From Rhamnusium bicolor (taxonomy: Eukaryota; Arthropoda; Insecta; Coleoptera; Cerambycidae), in assembly GCA_029963845.1 (NCBI GenBank), contig JANEYF010000407.1, forward strand, positions 33,018 through 97,017: DNA of 64,000 bases, written 5' to 3'. Both the position numbers and the translations under genes were made by a program. Of the stretch, positions 1-11,199 are shown in pieces (positions within the stretch are counted from its first letter, which is position 1; each line of letters opens with the position of its first letter). The notes under the pieces were generated by a model, which ran no database searches, was not told the origin of the DNA, and saw only the letters and a list, made by a program, of their open reading frames with translations.

Positions 1-376
1 ACATTTGGATTAAATGTTAAATTGTAATACATTCTTTTAATTCTTGTAAGTACGCAGATATATTGGGCTTCTTCTCGGAACCGGGTATTTTATTGCAGTG
101 ATAGGATGCATTCACTCCACATACATGTAATCTGGACTTAGATTATTTTATTTTCTAGTCTAGATATTATTATTAACTGATGTGATAAAAATATTATAGT
201 CCAAGATACTGTAATAAAAATATTACAGAATACTTGAATAATATTAAAGATAGTTATTATAGTATCTCCATCAATTTGTTGTGATATTTATCTATCTTAT
301 TATTAATGCCAACTATTGCTTAGTGTACATTACGCATATTAATTATATATATAGGAAATAGCTATTTGTATGACAA
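1..376. other. AT-rich sequence, no gene seen
   Basis: AT-rich sequence with no coding signal, clear repeat or RNA gene that I can recognise. It lies outside the palindrome that borders the recombinase gene. Confidence 0.5.
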
Positions 377-472
377 GGGAGAAAAGTGCATAATTTCCTC
401 CCGCGGATAGTTTGATGCCCGACGCGAAGCGGAGGGCATCAATATCCAAGGGAGGAAATGGCACTTTGCTCC
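377..472. repeat. Nested palindrome, left border of the recombinase locus
   Basis: Two inverted copies of a 23-26 bp module (377-402 and 450-472) share TTTCCTCCC / GGGAGGAAA (394-402 and 450-458) and AAGTGC / GCACTT. Nested inside is TTGATGCCC (412-420) with GGGCATCAA (434-442), and GGATA / TATCC also pair. The loop holds GACGCGAAGCGGA. The whole segment can fold into one hairpin with arms of about 44 nt. The same module recurs at 2136-2245 on the other side of the recombinase gene. Confidence 0.8.
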
Positions 473-698
473 TGTGTAATACATATGATTTTTTCTACGA
501 CCATTTACAGTGTTTTACATTGGTTTTACATATATTTTATTATATTTTCTTATGCATGACAATCAAAAAACCAAATATGTCAAAATGTCATAATAGGTAT
601 TTAGATAAGTAAATATTGTTAAAAATCAAAGTACATGGAACGTTGCTAAGGTTGCTTCTTGTTTTCAAAATAAACAAACTTCCAAAAAGTTTATAATA

Positions 699-1745
699 AT
701 GTATTCCGAATGTGAAGATGAAGTTCCTCAAGATATTCTGGAAGAAGCAAACGTGGTTTCGTTAAATCTATTACCGTTAAAGTCTCGTGGAAAATATGAA
801 AAAGAGTATCAGCTATTTAATTGTTGGATGGAGACTAGGCAAATAAGAAAAATATGTGAAGAAGTGGTCCTATTTTACTTTTCCAAAAAATGCGCCGATT
901 TGAAGCCTTCAACATTATGGAGCAAATACAGCATGTTGCGATCTACACTCCAAATTAAAGACAATATCGACATTAAGTTTCCTAAATTAGTAGCTTTTTT
1001 AAAAAGGAAATCTGCTGGATATAAAGCCAAGAAAGCCAATACTTTTTCAAGGAAGCATATCAACAAGTTTATTGCAGAAGCTCCAGATGAAACTTACTTA
1101 CATATGAAGGTAAGATTGATCGTTATTGTTGAATAATAAATAAAAACGTAACGCAGCATTTTTTTATTAGAAAGTTTTTTTTTTATATTATATATATGAC
1201 AATTAAGTGACATTTTAGGCAGTTATCATAAGTGCATTTCCCTTTTTCAGGTTGTGCTTATATTTGGAATTGCTGGGGCATGCCGTAGCGATGAATTAGT
1301 TAAAATGGTACTTGAGGATATCAGTGATAAAGGCGATATTTTGGTGGTGCAAATACCTGACTCAAAAACTAATATCAAAAGGACATTTACAATAACAAAT
1401 GAGATTTTAAACGGAGTATCTGTCTTGGATATGTATAGAAAATATCTGGACTGTAGGTCCCCTAAAACATGTCATTCTAGATTTTTCGTAACTTATGCTA
1501 AAGGGAAATGTACAAACCACGTAATTGGCAAAAACACAATTGCCAAAATTCCATACAGAATAGCAATATTTTTAAATTTGGATGATTCGAAAAGCTATAC
1601 TGGACACAGTTTCCGCCGTACTTCAGCTACGTTATTAGTCAATGCTGGAAGTGACATTCTCACTCTAAAAAGACATGGGGGATGGCGAACAAACGCAGTA
1701 GCAGAAGGGTACTTAGATGATTGTATTTCTAAAAATGTGAGGTAG
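699..1745 (+). CDS. Crypton-like tyrosine recombinase, two exons
   Basis: Probable DNA recombinase of a Crypton-type mobile element or a domesticated relative. Exon 1 is 699-1109. The intron is 1110-1250 (GTAAGA donor, TTTTTCAG acceptor, phase 0). Exon 2 runs from 1251 to the stop at 1743-1745. The spliced product is 301 residues. The first ~130 residues look like the N-terminal SAM-like DNA-binding half. The C-terminal half carries the full tyrosine-recombinase set: Arg149 in GACRSDEL, Lys176 in PDSKT, HSFR with His256 and Arg259, HGGW with His279, and Tyr291 in EGYLDD. Identical palindromic modules flank the gene. The usual family C-terminal tail follows in another reading frame, so this stop is probably premature. 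I infer activity only from the intact residues. Confidence 0.82.
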
Positions 1746-1957
1746 CCAGCCAAATAATTACGGGAGAAAGTACTACTTCAAGTACCAAAAAACGTTGTCT
1801 TGTTTTTGAAAATTTTGTTTCTACAAGTACATCAGCAACCAAGACTTTGGAAAACAACAAACAGGAACTGATCTCCACCAGCAGAGCCAATATTTCTTCA
1901 GGGGCAATCTCCATTAGTAATTTAACTAATTGTACCATAAATTTTAACAATATTTAG
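1736..1957 (+). pseudogene. Frameshifted C-terminal tail of the recombinase
   Basis: Directly after the recombinase stop, a different frame reads a Ser/Thr-rich tail ending NLTNCTINFNNI and a TAG at 1955-1957. Ser/Thr-rich tails ending in an Asn/Cys/Ile-rich peptide are typical, from memory, of insect recombinase genes of this type, so I read it as the original C-terminus. The shift lies close to an A5 run at 1731-1735. It is either a real one-base mutation or a base-call error. Confidence 0.6.
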
Positions 1958-2135
1958 TTACTGATGTTAATTTACACCTCGATTGAAACTGTTTTCAATT
2001 TTTATAAATAAAAATAAGTAATAAAAAATCTGTTTCAAAGAAAAGCATTCATTTTCAGGAAGTTTGTGTATCAATAAAAGAAGTCTATACACTACTATTA
2101 CAGCTATTTGAAGTTTTTACTTGTTTGCTTCCAGA

Positions 2136-2245
2136 GGGAGCCAAAGTATTTTCCTCCCTAGGGAAGCAAAGTATTTTCCTCCCGAGGGAGGAAATGTACT
2201 ACTTTGCTCCCTGAAATGAGGAAGCAAAGTAGTATTTTCTATGTA
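2136..2245. repeat. Palindromic modules, right border of the recombinase locus
   Basis: Four copies of the same ~23-26 bp module seen at 377-472: direct at 2136-2158, direct at 2161-2183, inverted at 2186-2211, and a diverged direct copy at about 2218-2241. The 2161-2211 pair is an almost perfect palindrome around GA (GGGAAGCAAAGT and ACTTTGCTCCC ends, CCTCCC / GGGAGG centre). A module repeated on both sides of a recombinase gene is what element termini or recombination sites would look like. Confidence 0.75.
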
Positions 2246-2465
2246 GGGAATAGAAAAAAAGTTTTTTCCTTCCATCTGAAAAGAAGTGATAATACAACAA
2301 ATCCGAAAAACCAATAATTCTACCTCACATTTACGACCGATTAGCATTAGCACTTTATTCAGTCTTAGAAAAATATCGGTCTCGACTCAAAATCATGTTC
2401 AATTTGACATGAAGGAGATAAATTGTTTTCATTTATGTTGTTTACTTATACAAAATAAATAAAAA

Positions 2466-3095
2466 GACGTAAGTAAGCAAGATAACTAAAACAAATAAGA
2501 TAACTAAGTTAAATAAGATGAAAAAATGAATAAGATGAATAAGATGGATAAGATGAATAAGATGAATAAAAAAAGATGAATAAGATGAAAAAAAAAAAAG
2601 ATGAATAAGATGAACAAAATGAATAAGATGAATAGGATGAATAAGATGAATAAGTAGAGTAAGATGAATGAGATGAATAAGACGAATAACATAAATAAGA
2701 CGAATAAGGCGAATGAGGTGAATAAGGTGAATAAGATGAATAAAGTAAATAAGATTAATGAGAAGAATATGTTAAATAAAATTGATAAGACGAATGAGAT
2801 GAATGAGATGAATATGATGAAAGTGGTGAATGTGATGAATATGATGAATATTATGAACATGATGCTTCAGATGAATAAGATGAATAAGATTAATGAAATG
2901 ATTAAGACTAATCATGTTAATAAGAAAAATAACTAGAATAATAAGAGTAAGATGAATAATAAAAGTGAGAGGGATAAGACGAATAAGATAAATAAAATAA
3001 ATAAGGTAACCAGAATAAATAAAATAATAAGATAACAGAGTAAATAAAATAAATAAGGCAACCGAGACAAAAAAAGATAAAAGAAATAAACGAGA
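2466..3095. repeat. Imperfect 9-bp tandem repeat (AATAAGATG-type)
   Basis: Long run of variants of AATAAGATG, with unit changes such as AATAAGACG and AATGAGATG drifting along the array. The 9-bp period avoids stops, so long low-complexity frames appear on both strands (Asn/Lys/Met-rich on plus, Phe/Ile/Leu-rich on minus). I treat these as artefacts of the repeat, not genes. Confidence 0.85.
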
Positions 3096-3097
3096 TA

Positions 3098-3530
3098 TAC
3101 AGGGTGTTTCAAAAAACATGTGTCCCCGTATCAGCAGAGATTTCTCACCAAAAAATAAGACAAATAGTTCCTATCAAGATAGGTCTGGAAACGATTTGTT
3201 ACTGAGATACCGGGTGTTAAATTTTTTTCTATTTTTTTCAGTTCTTTCAAAGTATTACCCACAACTTGAATGATATTTATATTATGAAAAGTACATATTT
3301 TAGGATTAAGATGGTATGGATGACTTCATCATGGGCGTGCGTAAGGGTTTGCAGTTTAATAATTTTGTGAAAAAAGTATATACCACTGACTTTTTTACTT
3401 TTTGATTGCAGAGTTATGTAGACAAGTAAATGCCTAAAAAAATTACTTCTTTATATTTTTTTCAATTTCGGTTTCGTTTAGGAGATAATTGCAATTTTAT
3501 TATGTAGAGTATTTAATATCGTATCATGAG
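3098..3530. mobile_element. Mobile element fragment inside the 9-bp repeat
   Basis: The repeat is interrupted by unrelated sequence that starts ATACAGGGTGTTTC, the kind of terminus seen on the mariner-like elements elsewhere in this window. The repeat resumes near 3535. No transposase reading frame and no matching right terminus could be found, so this is probably a truncated or non-autonomous copy. Confidence 0.45.
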
Positions 3531-3534
3531 ATAA

Positions 3535-3835
3535 AAGAGATAACTGAGTTAAGAACGTAAATGAGATAAATGAAATGAGATAAATAAGGCAAACGAGATA
3601 AACATGATAAGCAAGATAATCAAGATAACCAATATAAACAAGATTAACAAAATAAACAAGATAAATAAGAGAAACAAGAAAAAAAGATAAACGGTATAAA
3701 TGAGATAAAAGATGAAGGAATAGTTAAACGACATAAACGAAATAAACGATATATATGAGATAAACGAGATAAGACAGAAAGACGCGACAAACGAAACAAA
3801 CGTAATAAACCAAATAAAATAAGTAAAATAATTTC
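3535..3835. repeat. Second block of the purine-rich short tandem repeat
   Basis: Variants of AAACGAGAT/AAACAAGAT continue the repeat of 2466-3095 with a drifted unit. The minus-strand reading frame across it is hydrophobic low complexity and has no support as a gene. Confidence 0.75.
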
Positions 3836-3839
3836 TCAA

Positions 3840-4490
3840 TCATTTCAAATTAGATATGATGAGAAAGTATTACCAAGATGGGTTTTACTTTTTTTCTCAG
3901 TAACAGTTAATCTGACGAGAAATTTTCAAGACCTCTTTTCGGGACATTTCCTCATTCTTTTGGGTTCCCTTGAAACGTGCCCTCCCTGGTGCACCAATTT
4001 AACCAATATTCAATAGGGTTCTTCCTTGAGCCCCCCATATAATATGTGTAAAATTTCAGACAGCTAAGTTGAGACGTCTTTTGGAAAATAGTAGTACAAC
4101 AATGACCAGCATACAAAGACACCACAATAAAGACTTACAGACACAGAGACACATAGGTGGCAGGCCGATTAGTATACGTTCTCTATTTTCAGATCTCAGC
4201 GTCAATTTTAATCACAGTTTGGAACTTGATTTTATTCACGACGACAATGTTATATTTAAAGATATATGAGGAAGTAAAGTATTAATTAAATCTGGCCCGT
4301 CTTAATGCAATCTATCGTGTGAAGGTAAAGGACAACGTACGACATACTCCGAGAAATACGCATTTCAACAAGTTCCCAGCGAAAAGTAGATTATATCGGC
4401 TTGTCACTAGGCACAATAAACGATGGCCTCTAAATGCGTTTCTGCGTTCCAGGTTAAAGACACTATTATTAGTTTGACTGCTTCTAGTAG
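3840..4490. other. No gene recognised
   Basis: Unique-looking sequence. A 66-residue frame at 4069-4269 has no recognisable motif. The segment near 3990-4060 has the feel of an old interspersed repeat, but I could not assign it. Confidence 0.4.
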
Positions 4491-4494
4491 TGCG

Positions 4495-4800
4495 TATTTA
4501 TTTACTGTACCATACTATACTACACTGAACTACACTACACTACACTACACTACACTATACTAGCCTATCCTATCCTATCCTATCCTATCCTATCCTATCC
4601 TATCCTATTCTATCCTATACTGTACTGTACTGTACTATACTATACTGTACTGTACTGTACCGTACCGTACCGTACCGTATCACACCACACCAGACCATAC
4701 TATACTATACCATACCACACCACACCACACCGTACGACCACACACACTATACTACATCATACCTATGACTAGACCATACTATACTATACTATACTCTTAT
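4495..4800. repeat. Pentanucleotide repeat mosaic
   Basis: Continuous 5-bp periodicity in which the unit changes in blocks while the register holds: TACAC (about 4525-4560), TATCC (4563-4615), TGTAC (4620-4660), CGTAC (4660-4680), ACCAC (4680-4740), then ACTAT. This looks like one satellite whose successive unit variants were each locally amplified. Confidence 0.85.
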
Positions 4801-6150
4801 CGAAATCAGTAGTAGTAGAATACCGTACCATACCTTACAATGCTATCCCAAATCTACATACGTACGTATATTCAAACGTTCTATTATACTTACAACGAGG
4901 GACACACGAAGGAAGTCCATCCATTATGTGACTGTTAATATCATTCAGACTGACATTGTTGATGCGCTATACGAAAACCTAACTTGCTTGACGAAAAAGA
5001 AAGAGAAGGCCTGATTTCGTACGCCTCAGTAATAAGCGAGAATAATATCGATTAATCTGAACAAACGTATTTGACAAACATCGTTGTCACATATTTCATG
5101 GTTTCCTGTTTCTACATGTCAACTGTCTAATTTGGATTTGTTTATTTTTGAGTTTGATTGTTACCGTTTTCTTTATTTCATTGATTTTTATATATAAAAA
5201 ACAAATCATTTCAACGATAGTTAATCTTCAAGACAAAAGGTATGTTTCAATGTGTAATAATAATGATTCCTAAAAATTAATAAAAAACCCTTTTTCTAGA
5301 ACGCTGGAATATTTTTTTATTTTTTTTTCCTTTTTTTTTGCCAAATTATATAATAAACACATAAAATTAGTTCAAATTTAAAGACGAAAATCGTTAAATT
5401 ATTTTGACTTTTAGCGGACAAATTGTAGGTTATGTTTTTACTTTTTCACCTGTCAACGAGTATAAAGTTTGTTTATATCTGGACGTCATTTCAACTAGCA
5501 TGAATTTGACTACGAAATGCTGATTTGATTCATATGACTTATAACGACGACGTAGCTAGCTGTTTTATTTCGTAACTAAAAAAAAGAATCATTAATCAAT
5601 TACTAATAATAAAATATTTCGCCTATTGTGTATTTTGTTTCGTTAAAGTAGAGAATCTACAGAGTTTTTATTTTAAACATGTAATGTGTCAAAAAATAAA
5701 ATATATACACCTGGCTGCATAAACAGCAGAGGATGCTATAGAATATTTATTAATGGTGCAAGTGTACGCTGAAAACCAAAAACAATGGACATGATATAAG
5801 AGTTAAGTCTTTGTAAGTTACACAATGCTCCTTACTGATGCACAAAATATTGCATTACAACGGGCCGGCTTTAGTAATAATATACACATTCCGCAAATTT
5901 ATTTTTTGTGTCTTACATGTGAGTGAGTTAAAACATGTGACGTTACCCCACTATTCTATAAAGTTTGAGGGTTAGAGGGAACACTAGCGTATGCTTGGAT
6001 GTGAATATTGTCTATTACCCCTCCACCCCATGCACATAAACTGATATTTGGTAGAGAGGGTACTTGCACCCAAATTGTAAATTTACCGAACGTGTACAAG
6101 CAAATGCTTGTTTATATTAATAAAACTAATTTGTAACCTAAAAATGTCAA
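4801..6150. other. No gene recognised
   Basis: AT-rich sequence with no supported coding region, RNA gene or large repeat. Any mobile DNA here is too old for me to read. Confidence 0.45.
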
Positions 6151-6560
6151 TTGGGCATTAGAAAGTCCATAGTATTGCTTATGTTTTGTTAAATAGAGCT
6201 TGTAATAGTAAGGAATCCACGGCATTGGTGTTACTGGATCTTTTGAGAGCTTTCAATGTTGAACCATAACCTTTTATGTGTAAAGTTAAAATATATTGCA
6301 TTCTGTCAAATATCTAAATCAATTTCAGTCTTATTTTAAAGACAGAAATCAGAAAGTTATTGTACACATAATTGTGTCTCAAATATTGTCTATATTTCTT
6401 CAGGGGTGGATCAAGGATCCATTTGTGGTCCCTTGCTTTCTCTTATTTACTCATCAGACCTTTTCTTTTAACTGAAAATCTGCAAAATGCAAAGTTACAT
6501 TGACGACATACAGGTATACCGCAGCTTCTTTCCAAGTAATGCAAAATTGACTAATATTCT
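6150..6560 (+). pseudogene. LINE reverse transcriptase remnant
   Basis: Broken reading frames keep the order of non-LTR reverse transcriptase motifs. STALVLLDLLRAFN is the motif-A region with its catalytic Asp. It is followed by a YFKDRNQKV-type spacer, GVDQGSICGPLLSLIY (motif B), and YIDDIQVY in place of the YADD motif C. Stops and shifts separate these blocks, so it is inactive. The spacing and wording fit the Jockey/CR1-type LINE group. No ends, poly(A) or target duplication were found. Confidence 0.7.
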
Positions 6561-6821
6561 AATACTGTTTACTAAATCAAATTTTATCAAAAATATTAAA
6601 AGTCGTTTCCACACACAAACACATTCGACACTATACAGACTGAATTAATGCAACTCGAACGAACGTGAAAAGGAAAAAAAGGTAGTGAAAGACGTAGATA
6701 ATACCTTTGGATCGCATATAATGACGACGCACACCAATCCTCTATATCACATAAGAAATATAAACGGATATCATTTCCTTTTCTGTTCACAGCTATTCGA
6801 ATTGAATCAATTCAGTCTGTA

Positions 6822-9157
6822 TATACAGGGTGACATAAGTAATAGTACAACCTAACGTAGATAGTAGGAGAAAATCATAGTTTAGCCAATACTAAGTTAT
6901 AAGAAAAGACGGTTAGGTTAAAATTATTTTTTTTATTTTCCATTCTAATTTAATCAATTTTTAACTTTTATTATGAAAATTGATGGGGGGAGTGGTGGAA
7001 ATCATAAAACACCCAACTGGTTAGCTAGAGAGGCTACGGCTACCTTAATGTGTTAAAAGGGCCGAACTTTACACGTACATTTACTGCAGATTTCGATAAA
7101 TCTTTAGGTCCTTTATCATTTCTTAATAAAAAAGGTATACTTGTTTCAAGTCTCTAAGTACAACAGTTGAGAAAAGGCAAATCAGAGTGCATGAAATTCT
7201 TATACAATTTGAAAATTATTTTGGCGGCAAAATCCACCTTTAGTTGGTAAATACTATTTTTGTGCAGCTAATACCGCTAATGTGGTAATTGGTTGTATAA
7301 CTTTAACAATTCTTCAAAATTTCAGAAATAAACAAAACAAAAATAATTTTAACGAGTAAGTAAGAATTTATTCAAAATGGTAAACTATGTATAAATCACA
7401 ACTAATAAGAACCAAACAATAATAAGAAAAACAAAATAATACTACAATAAATGTTCAACATGACCACCATTAATTCAATACTTTTCTTAAACGTTTATTT
7501 AGAGATTTTCTAACTTTAAATAACGATTCTCTGTTCTCCCTAATAGATTCCACAGCTTCACAAATTTTTCCCCATAATTCTTCCCGATTATTTCTATTAT
7601 TATTGTATACTAAATGCTTACAGTAGCCCCAAAAGAAAAATCCAAAGGATTTAGGTCAGGATTACGAGGTGCCAAGGAAATTCACTTCCTCGACGATCCA
7701 ATGATGTGGATAGTGCATATTTAGATAATTACGTACTTCTACCGAATAATGTGCTGGGGCCCCATCCTGCATGTATCACATATTGTTTCTTAAATTTAAT
7801 GGAACTCATATAAGTTCAGGAAGAATGTTTTCTAAAAAGTCCAGATAGGATTCACCATTTAAATTTGGTGGAAACTGAATCGGCCCCTAGTACGCAATCT
7901 CCAATGATAGCACACCACACTTTATTCTAAATTCGTCTGAAGTGGTTTTCTTTGGATAAATGGAGATTCTCAAGTTCCCACGAATGACTATTTCTCCAAT
8001 TAAATACTCCACGCCTGGTAAAAGGGCCTCATCCGTAAATAATATTCGTTTCATAAACATAGGGTCGTCATTTTGTTTGTTATGTAAAAATAATGAAAAC
8101 TGCGACCTTTGTGGAAGATCACGAGGTAACAAATTTTGCACTGGAGTAAAGTGATATGGTTTCAGTTTTTCTTTCTTTAACAATCTATGAATTGATGACT
8201 GACTTAAACCAGTTGCTGCCGATAACCGCCGCGTACTTACTTGCGGATTTTCTGCCACACGAAATAAAACGTCTTCTTGATCCACAGATATTCTTTTTGG
8301 ACAACCAGCAATATCACGTTTTGGGTGAAATGCACCTGGTTCTCCCACACGATCAGAAAGGTTTTTAAATAACCTATGATCAGGCTGCCTTCTGTTTGGA
8401 TACAGTTCTAAATACCTTCGAGCTGCAGCACGGCCACAAAAATTTACTTCGCGTATACACAAACCATGTCTCTCATTTCAGAATTCGAAAATAATGTATG
8501 GCGAGGCATTTTTTATAAAACAATATTAGAAATAATTAAAAAACACAACACTTAACTAAATAAAACTCTACGCAACAACTAATTATTGTTTGAAAGATTG
8601 ATTGTTTGACGATACTTTTTATTTGTATGCCTACTTGATAAATATGCTTCTTTATTTAGTGTGATAATGTCACAACGCCTACTTTTAAAAAATTATTATT
8701 TCAAAAGGCTATTAAAAAATTTGCATGCAACTCTTGATTTGCACTTTTTTCAAATCCTGTTGTACTTAGAGACTTGAAACAAGTATACCTTTTTTATTAA
8801 GAAATGATAAAGGACCTAATGGTTTATGCGAAATCTGCAGTAAATTACGGGTGAAAAAGTTACGGCCCTTTTAAGACATTAAAGGTATCGTACGTAGCGC
8901 CCTCTAGGAGCTAAACCAAAGTTGAAGGTGTTTTATGATTTCCCACCACAAATAACCCCCACCCACCAATTTTCATAACAAAATGTTAAAAATTGATTAA
9001 ATTACAAAGGAAAATATGAAAATAATTTTAACTCTAACACCCTTATCTTTTTAGTTATCAACATTTCATTAAGGCGTTATTGGCTAAATCTTAATATTTT
9101 GACTCCTACTATCTACAGTTAAGTGTTGTACTTATTACTTATGCATCACCCTGTATA
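6822..9157 (-). mobile_element. Mariner/IS630-like element with long TIRs
   Basis: The left end TATACAGGGTGACATAAGTA matches the inverted right end at 9157, which reads TTACTTATGCATCACCCTGTATA on the plus strand, within TA flanks. The similarity continues inward for about 390-450 bp on each side (roughly 6822-7215 and 8700-9157), including a shared block ending CAAGTCTCTAAGTACAACAG. The transposase lies between the arms on the minus strand. TA flanks and a DDE transposase place it in the Tc1/mariner superfamily. The long arms make it a distinct subgroup. Confidence 0.85.
7470..8476 (-). pseudogene. Mariner-like transposase (broken)
   Basis: Would cut and paste the surrounding element. Starting from an ATG at 8476, the protein opens with a winged-helix/HTH region (GRAAARRYLELYPNRRQPDH, a DUF4817-type start), followed by the linker RISVDQEDVLFRVAENP. 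DDE residues are present: ILFTDEA (first Asp), QDGAPAHYSVEVRNYLN (second Asp) and PDLNPLDFFFWGY (third acidic residue, Asp). The N-terminus is out of frame with the ATG, and stops occur after residue ~190 of the long frame, so the copy is dead. The product would end at TAA 7470-7472. Length (~335 residues) is normal for the family. Confidence 0.82.
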
Positions 9158-9169
9158 ATAAGTGTTTCA

Positions 9170-9245
9170 CCAACCAAGTTGGCATTAAGAGGAGAGTATT
9201 AAAACTGTTTTAGTATTAATCATCTCCCGATGATGCCAACTTGTT
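9170..9245. repeat. Imperfect hairpin
   Basis: GTTGGCAT near 9179 pairs with ATGCCAAC near 9235. Inside, GTATTAAAAC pairs with the TTTTAGTATTAAT stretch, giving a ~65-bp stem-loop 20 bp outside the right end of the mariner-like element. It could be the remnant of a MITE. No function is implied. Confidence 0.5.
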
Positions 9246-9439
9246 TGGCAAACAGCGCGGTGAATGCAGTATAGAGTATTTTGATGTTTGCGAAAACTAA
9301 TTCAATGCTACTGTAGTTATATCAAAGGCTCCAACCAACTTCAGGAATTAAAAAAGAACATTAAAATGTAGTAGGTGATACGTTGATATATTACAGTTAT
9401 AGTGCCTGTAACAATAATAATGTTTAATTATGTGTTCCA

Positions 9440-11160
9440 TAATTACATCATGTATCAATGGCGTTTTCATTAAAAATTAATTGCACTTTCGTCTCGCAAT
9501 TTCAATTCAACAACCAAATTGGAGCGCTGATAAATCATTGAAAATGTTGTATAAGATTTTACACGGTGCACCGTGCATTGTAAAACATTTCACAAATAAT
9601 GAAGTACAATGTTAATCCCAAAGTTATTTGTATACCTGGCTGTTATGAATACGGACATTCTGCTTGACACATTAATTGAAATTAAACATGCTTTACTTTA
9701 ACTGCAATGTTGCCAAATCAGTTATCACTAGCGGACACAAAAAATATGTTTTTTGTAACAAGTCGTTGCAATTGAATCGGTCAAGTAGGATACCGTAATC
9801 AATTCCTCTAACCAGATAGGTACTATCAATTTTAAAACATAGGAATTTTAAAAGTTTCCTTTAAATTTTATCCAGAACATTTTTATAGCAGTTGTAAGAT
9901 GGATTCCAGATTATTGAACCATATTCAAGTTTGGATCTTACATATGCATAAAAGGTGTTTAAGGCTTGTAAGTTATTAAAACTCTTACAGTTTCTTATTA
10001 TGAAACCAAGCATTTTCATAGCATATTTTTAAATTAATATATTTATTAAATGATAGTTGATATCAAAAATTATGCTTAAATCTTTGGTATCTGTGCATCG
10101 GGATAAAATACTACCATTTATACTATAATTATATTTAAAAGTAATTTTCTTGTTAGTGAAGGATACAATTTTGCATTTACTAACATTTAAATGAAGTTTA
10201 TTTAATATACACCAATTTTGTAAGTTATTAAGGTCCTCTTGTAAACAATCACAGGCAGCTTCAGAATTGATATTATTAAATATTTTGAGATCATCTGCAA
10301 AAAACAATTTATTGCAATTGATTGATGGCACATATCATTAATAAAAAGTAAAAAGAGTATAGGTCCAAGATTGGAGCTCTGTGGAACTCCAGAAATACCT
10401 AGAAAGACTGTCGAGCTATAACCATTGTACGATACATATTGTTCTCTGTCTATAAATAGGACGAAAAAATATTATTAGAGAACTGCTAAACCCAAAAGTT
10501 TTTAGTTTGTTTAATAACATGTTATGATCAATTTTGTCAAAAGCCTGTATACACTGCATCTACCTGTCCAAGTTTATCAATTTGATCAGATATATACCGA
10601 GTAAAGATGGTTAAATTACTAATGGTTGATTTCTTACTTACAAAACCATGTTGAGACAGAGAAATTTACGGACATACAGACAGGATTCGATTATACAATA
10701 CTCGAGGACTTTCGCAAAATTCAAAAGTGTAGTTATATCTCGATAGTTTACTTTATACATGTGGAATTTCCATTTTTAAAAATTGGACATACTTTGCCAG
10801 TTTTCCACGATTTAGGAAATTTATTGGATCACAAAGCCATATTAAATAATATCCGTAATAGATTTGCAAAGACATAAGCACAATCTTTAACTATGAATGA
10901 TGGAATCAGGTCAGAACCAGACGTCATTTTGCTTTTGAGTTTCTTAATAGCATTAGTTATTTCTAATACTGAAACTGATTCTATTTGTAAAATATCACAG
11001 TTATTAAAAATAATTTCGTTTTCATCACTTGCGTCTATTTCTTACATTAATTTCCTCAATAATTTTATCAATATCGATATTTGTATTCATAGTTCCCTTC
11101 ATTTCATGCTCATGCGCCTTCAGATATTTTATCTCTGCTTGAAGTCATATTATTAAAGCT
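9440..11160 (-). pseudogene. Jockey-like LINE reverse transcriptase remnant
   Basis: Read on the minus strand, the pieces follow the order of a LINE ORF2. A pre-RT region carries KLKSKMTSGSDLIPSFIVKD. Motif A/1 pieces follow (FPKSWKTGKVCPIFKNG, DAVYTGFDKIDHNMLLNKL), then GVPQSSNLGPILFLLFINDM (motif B) and FADDLKIF (motif C, YADD type), then a thumb region with LNVSKCKIVSFT. The C-terminal YVRSKLEYGSIIW and RGIDYGILLDRF blocks end near 9440. Multiple stops and shifts break it. There is no EN domain or 5' part, so it is a 5'-truncated copy. Confidence 0.8.
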
Positions 11161-11199
11161 TTTAAATCTTTTAAATCGTTACCTATAGATCTACAATCT

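Noticed and set aside
2504..3839. Long frames on both strands rich in Asn/Lys/Met or Phe/Ile/Leu, some resembling membrane proteins
   Set aside because: They come from a 9-bp tandem repeat that cannot create stops. No gene structure or motif is present.
4069..4269. 66-residue plus-strand frame
   Set aside because: No motif, no intron or element context, and length expected by chance.
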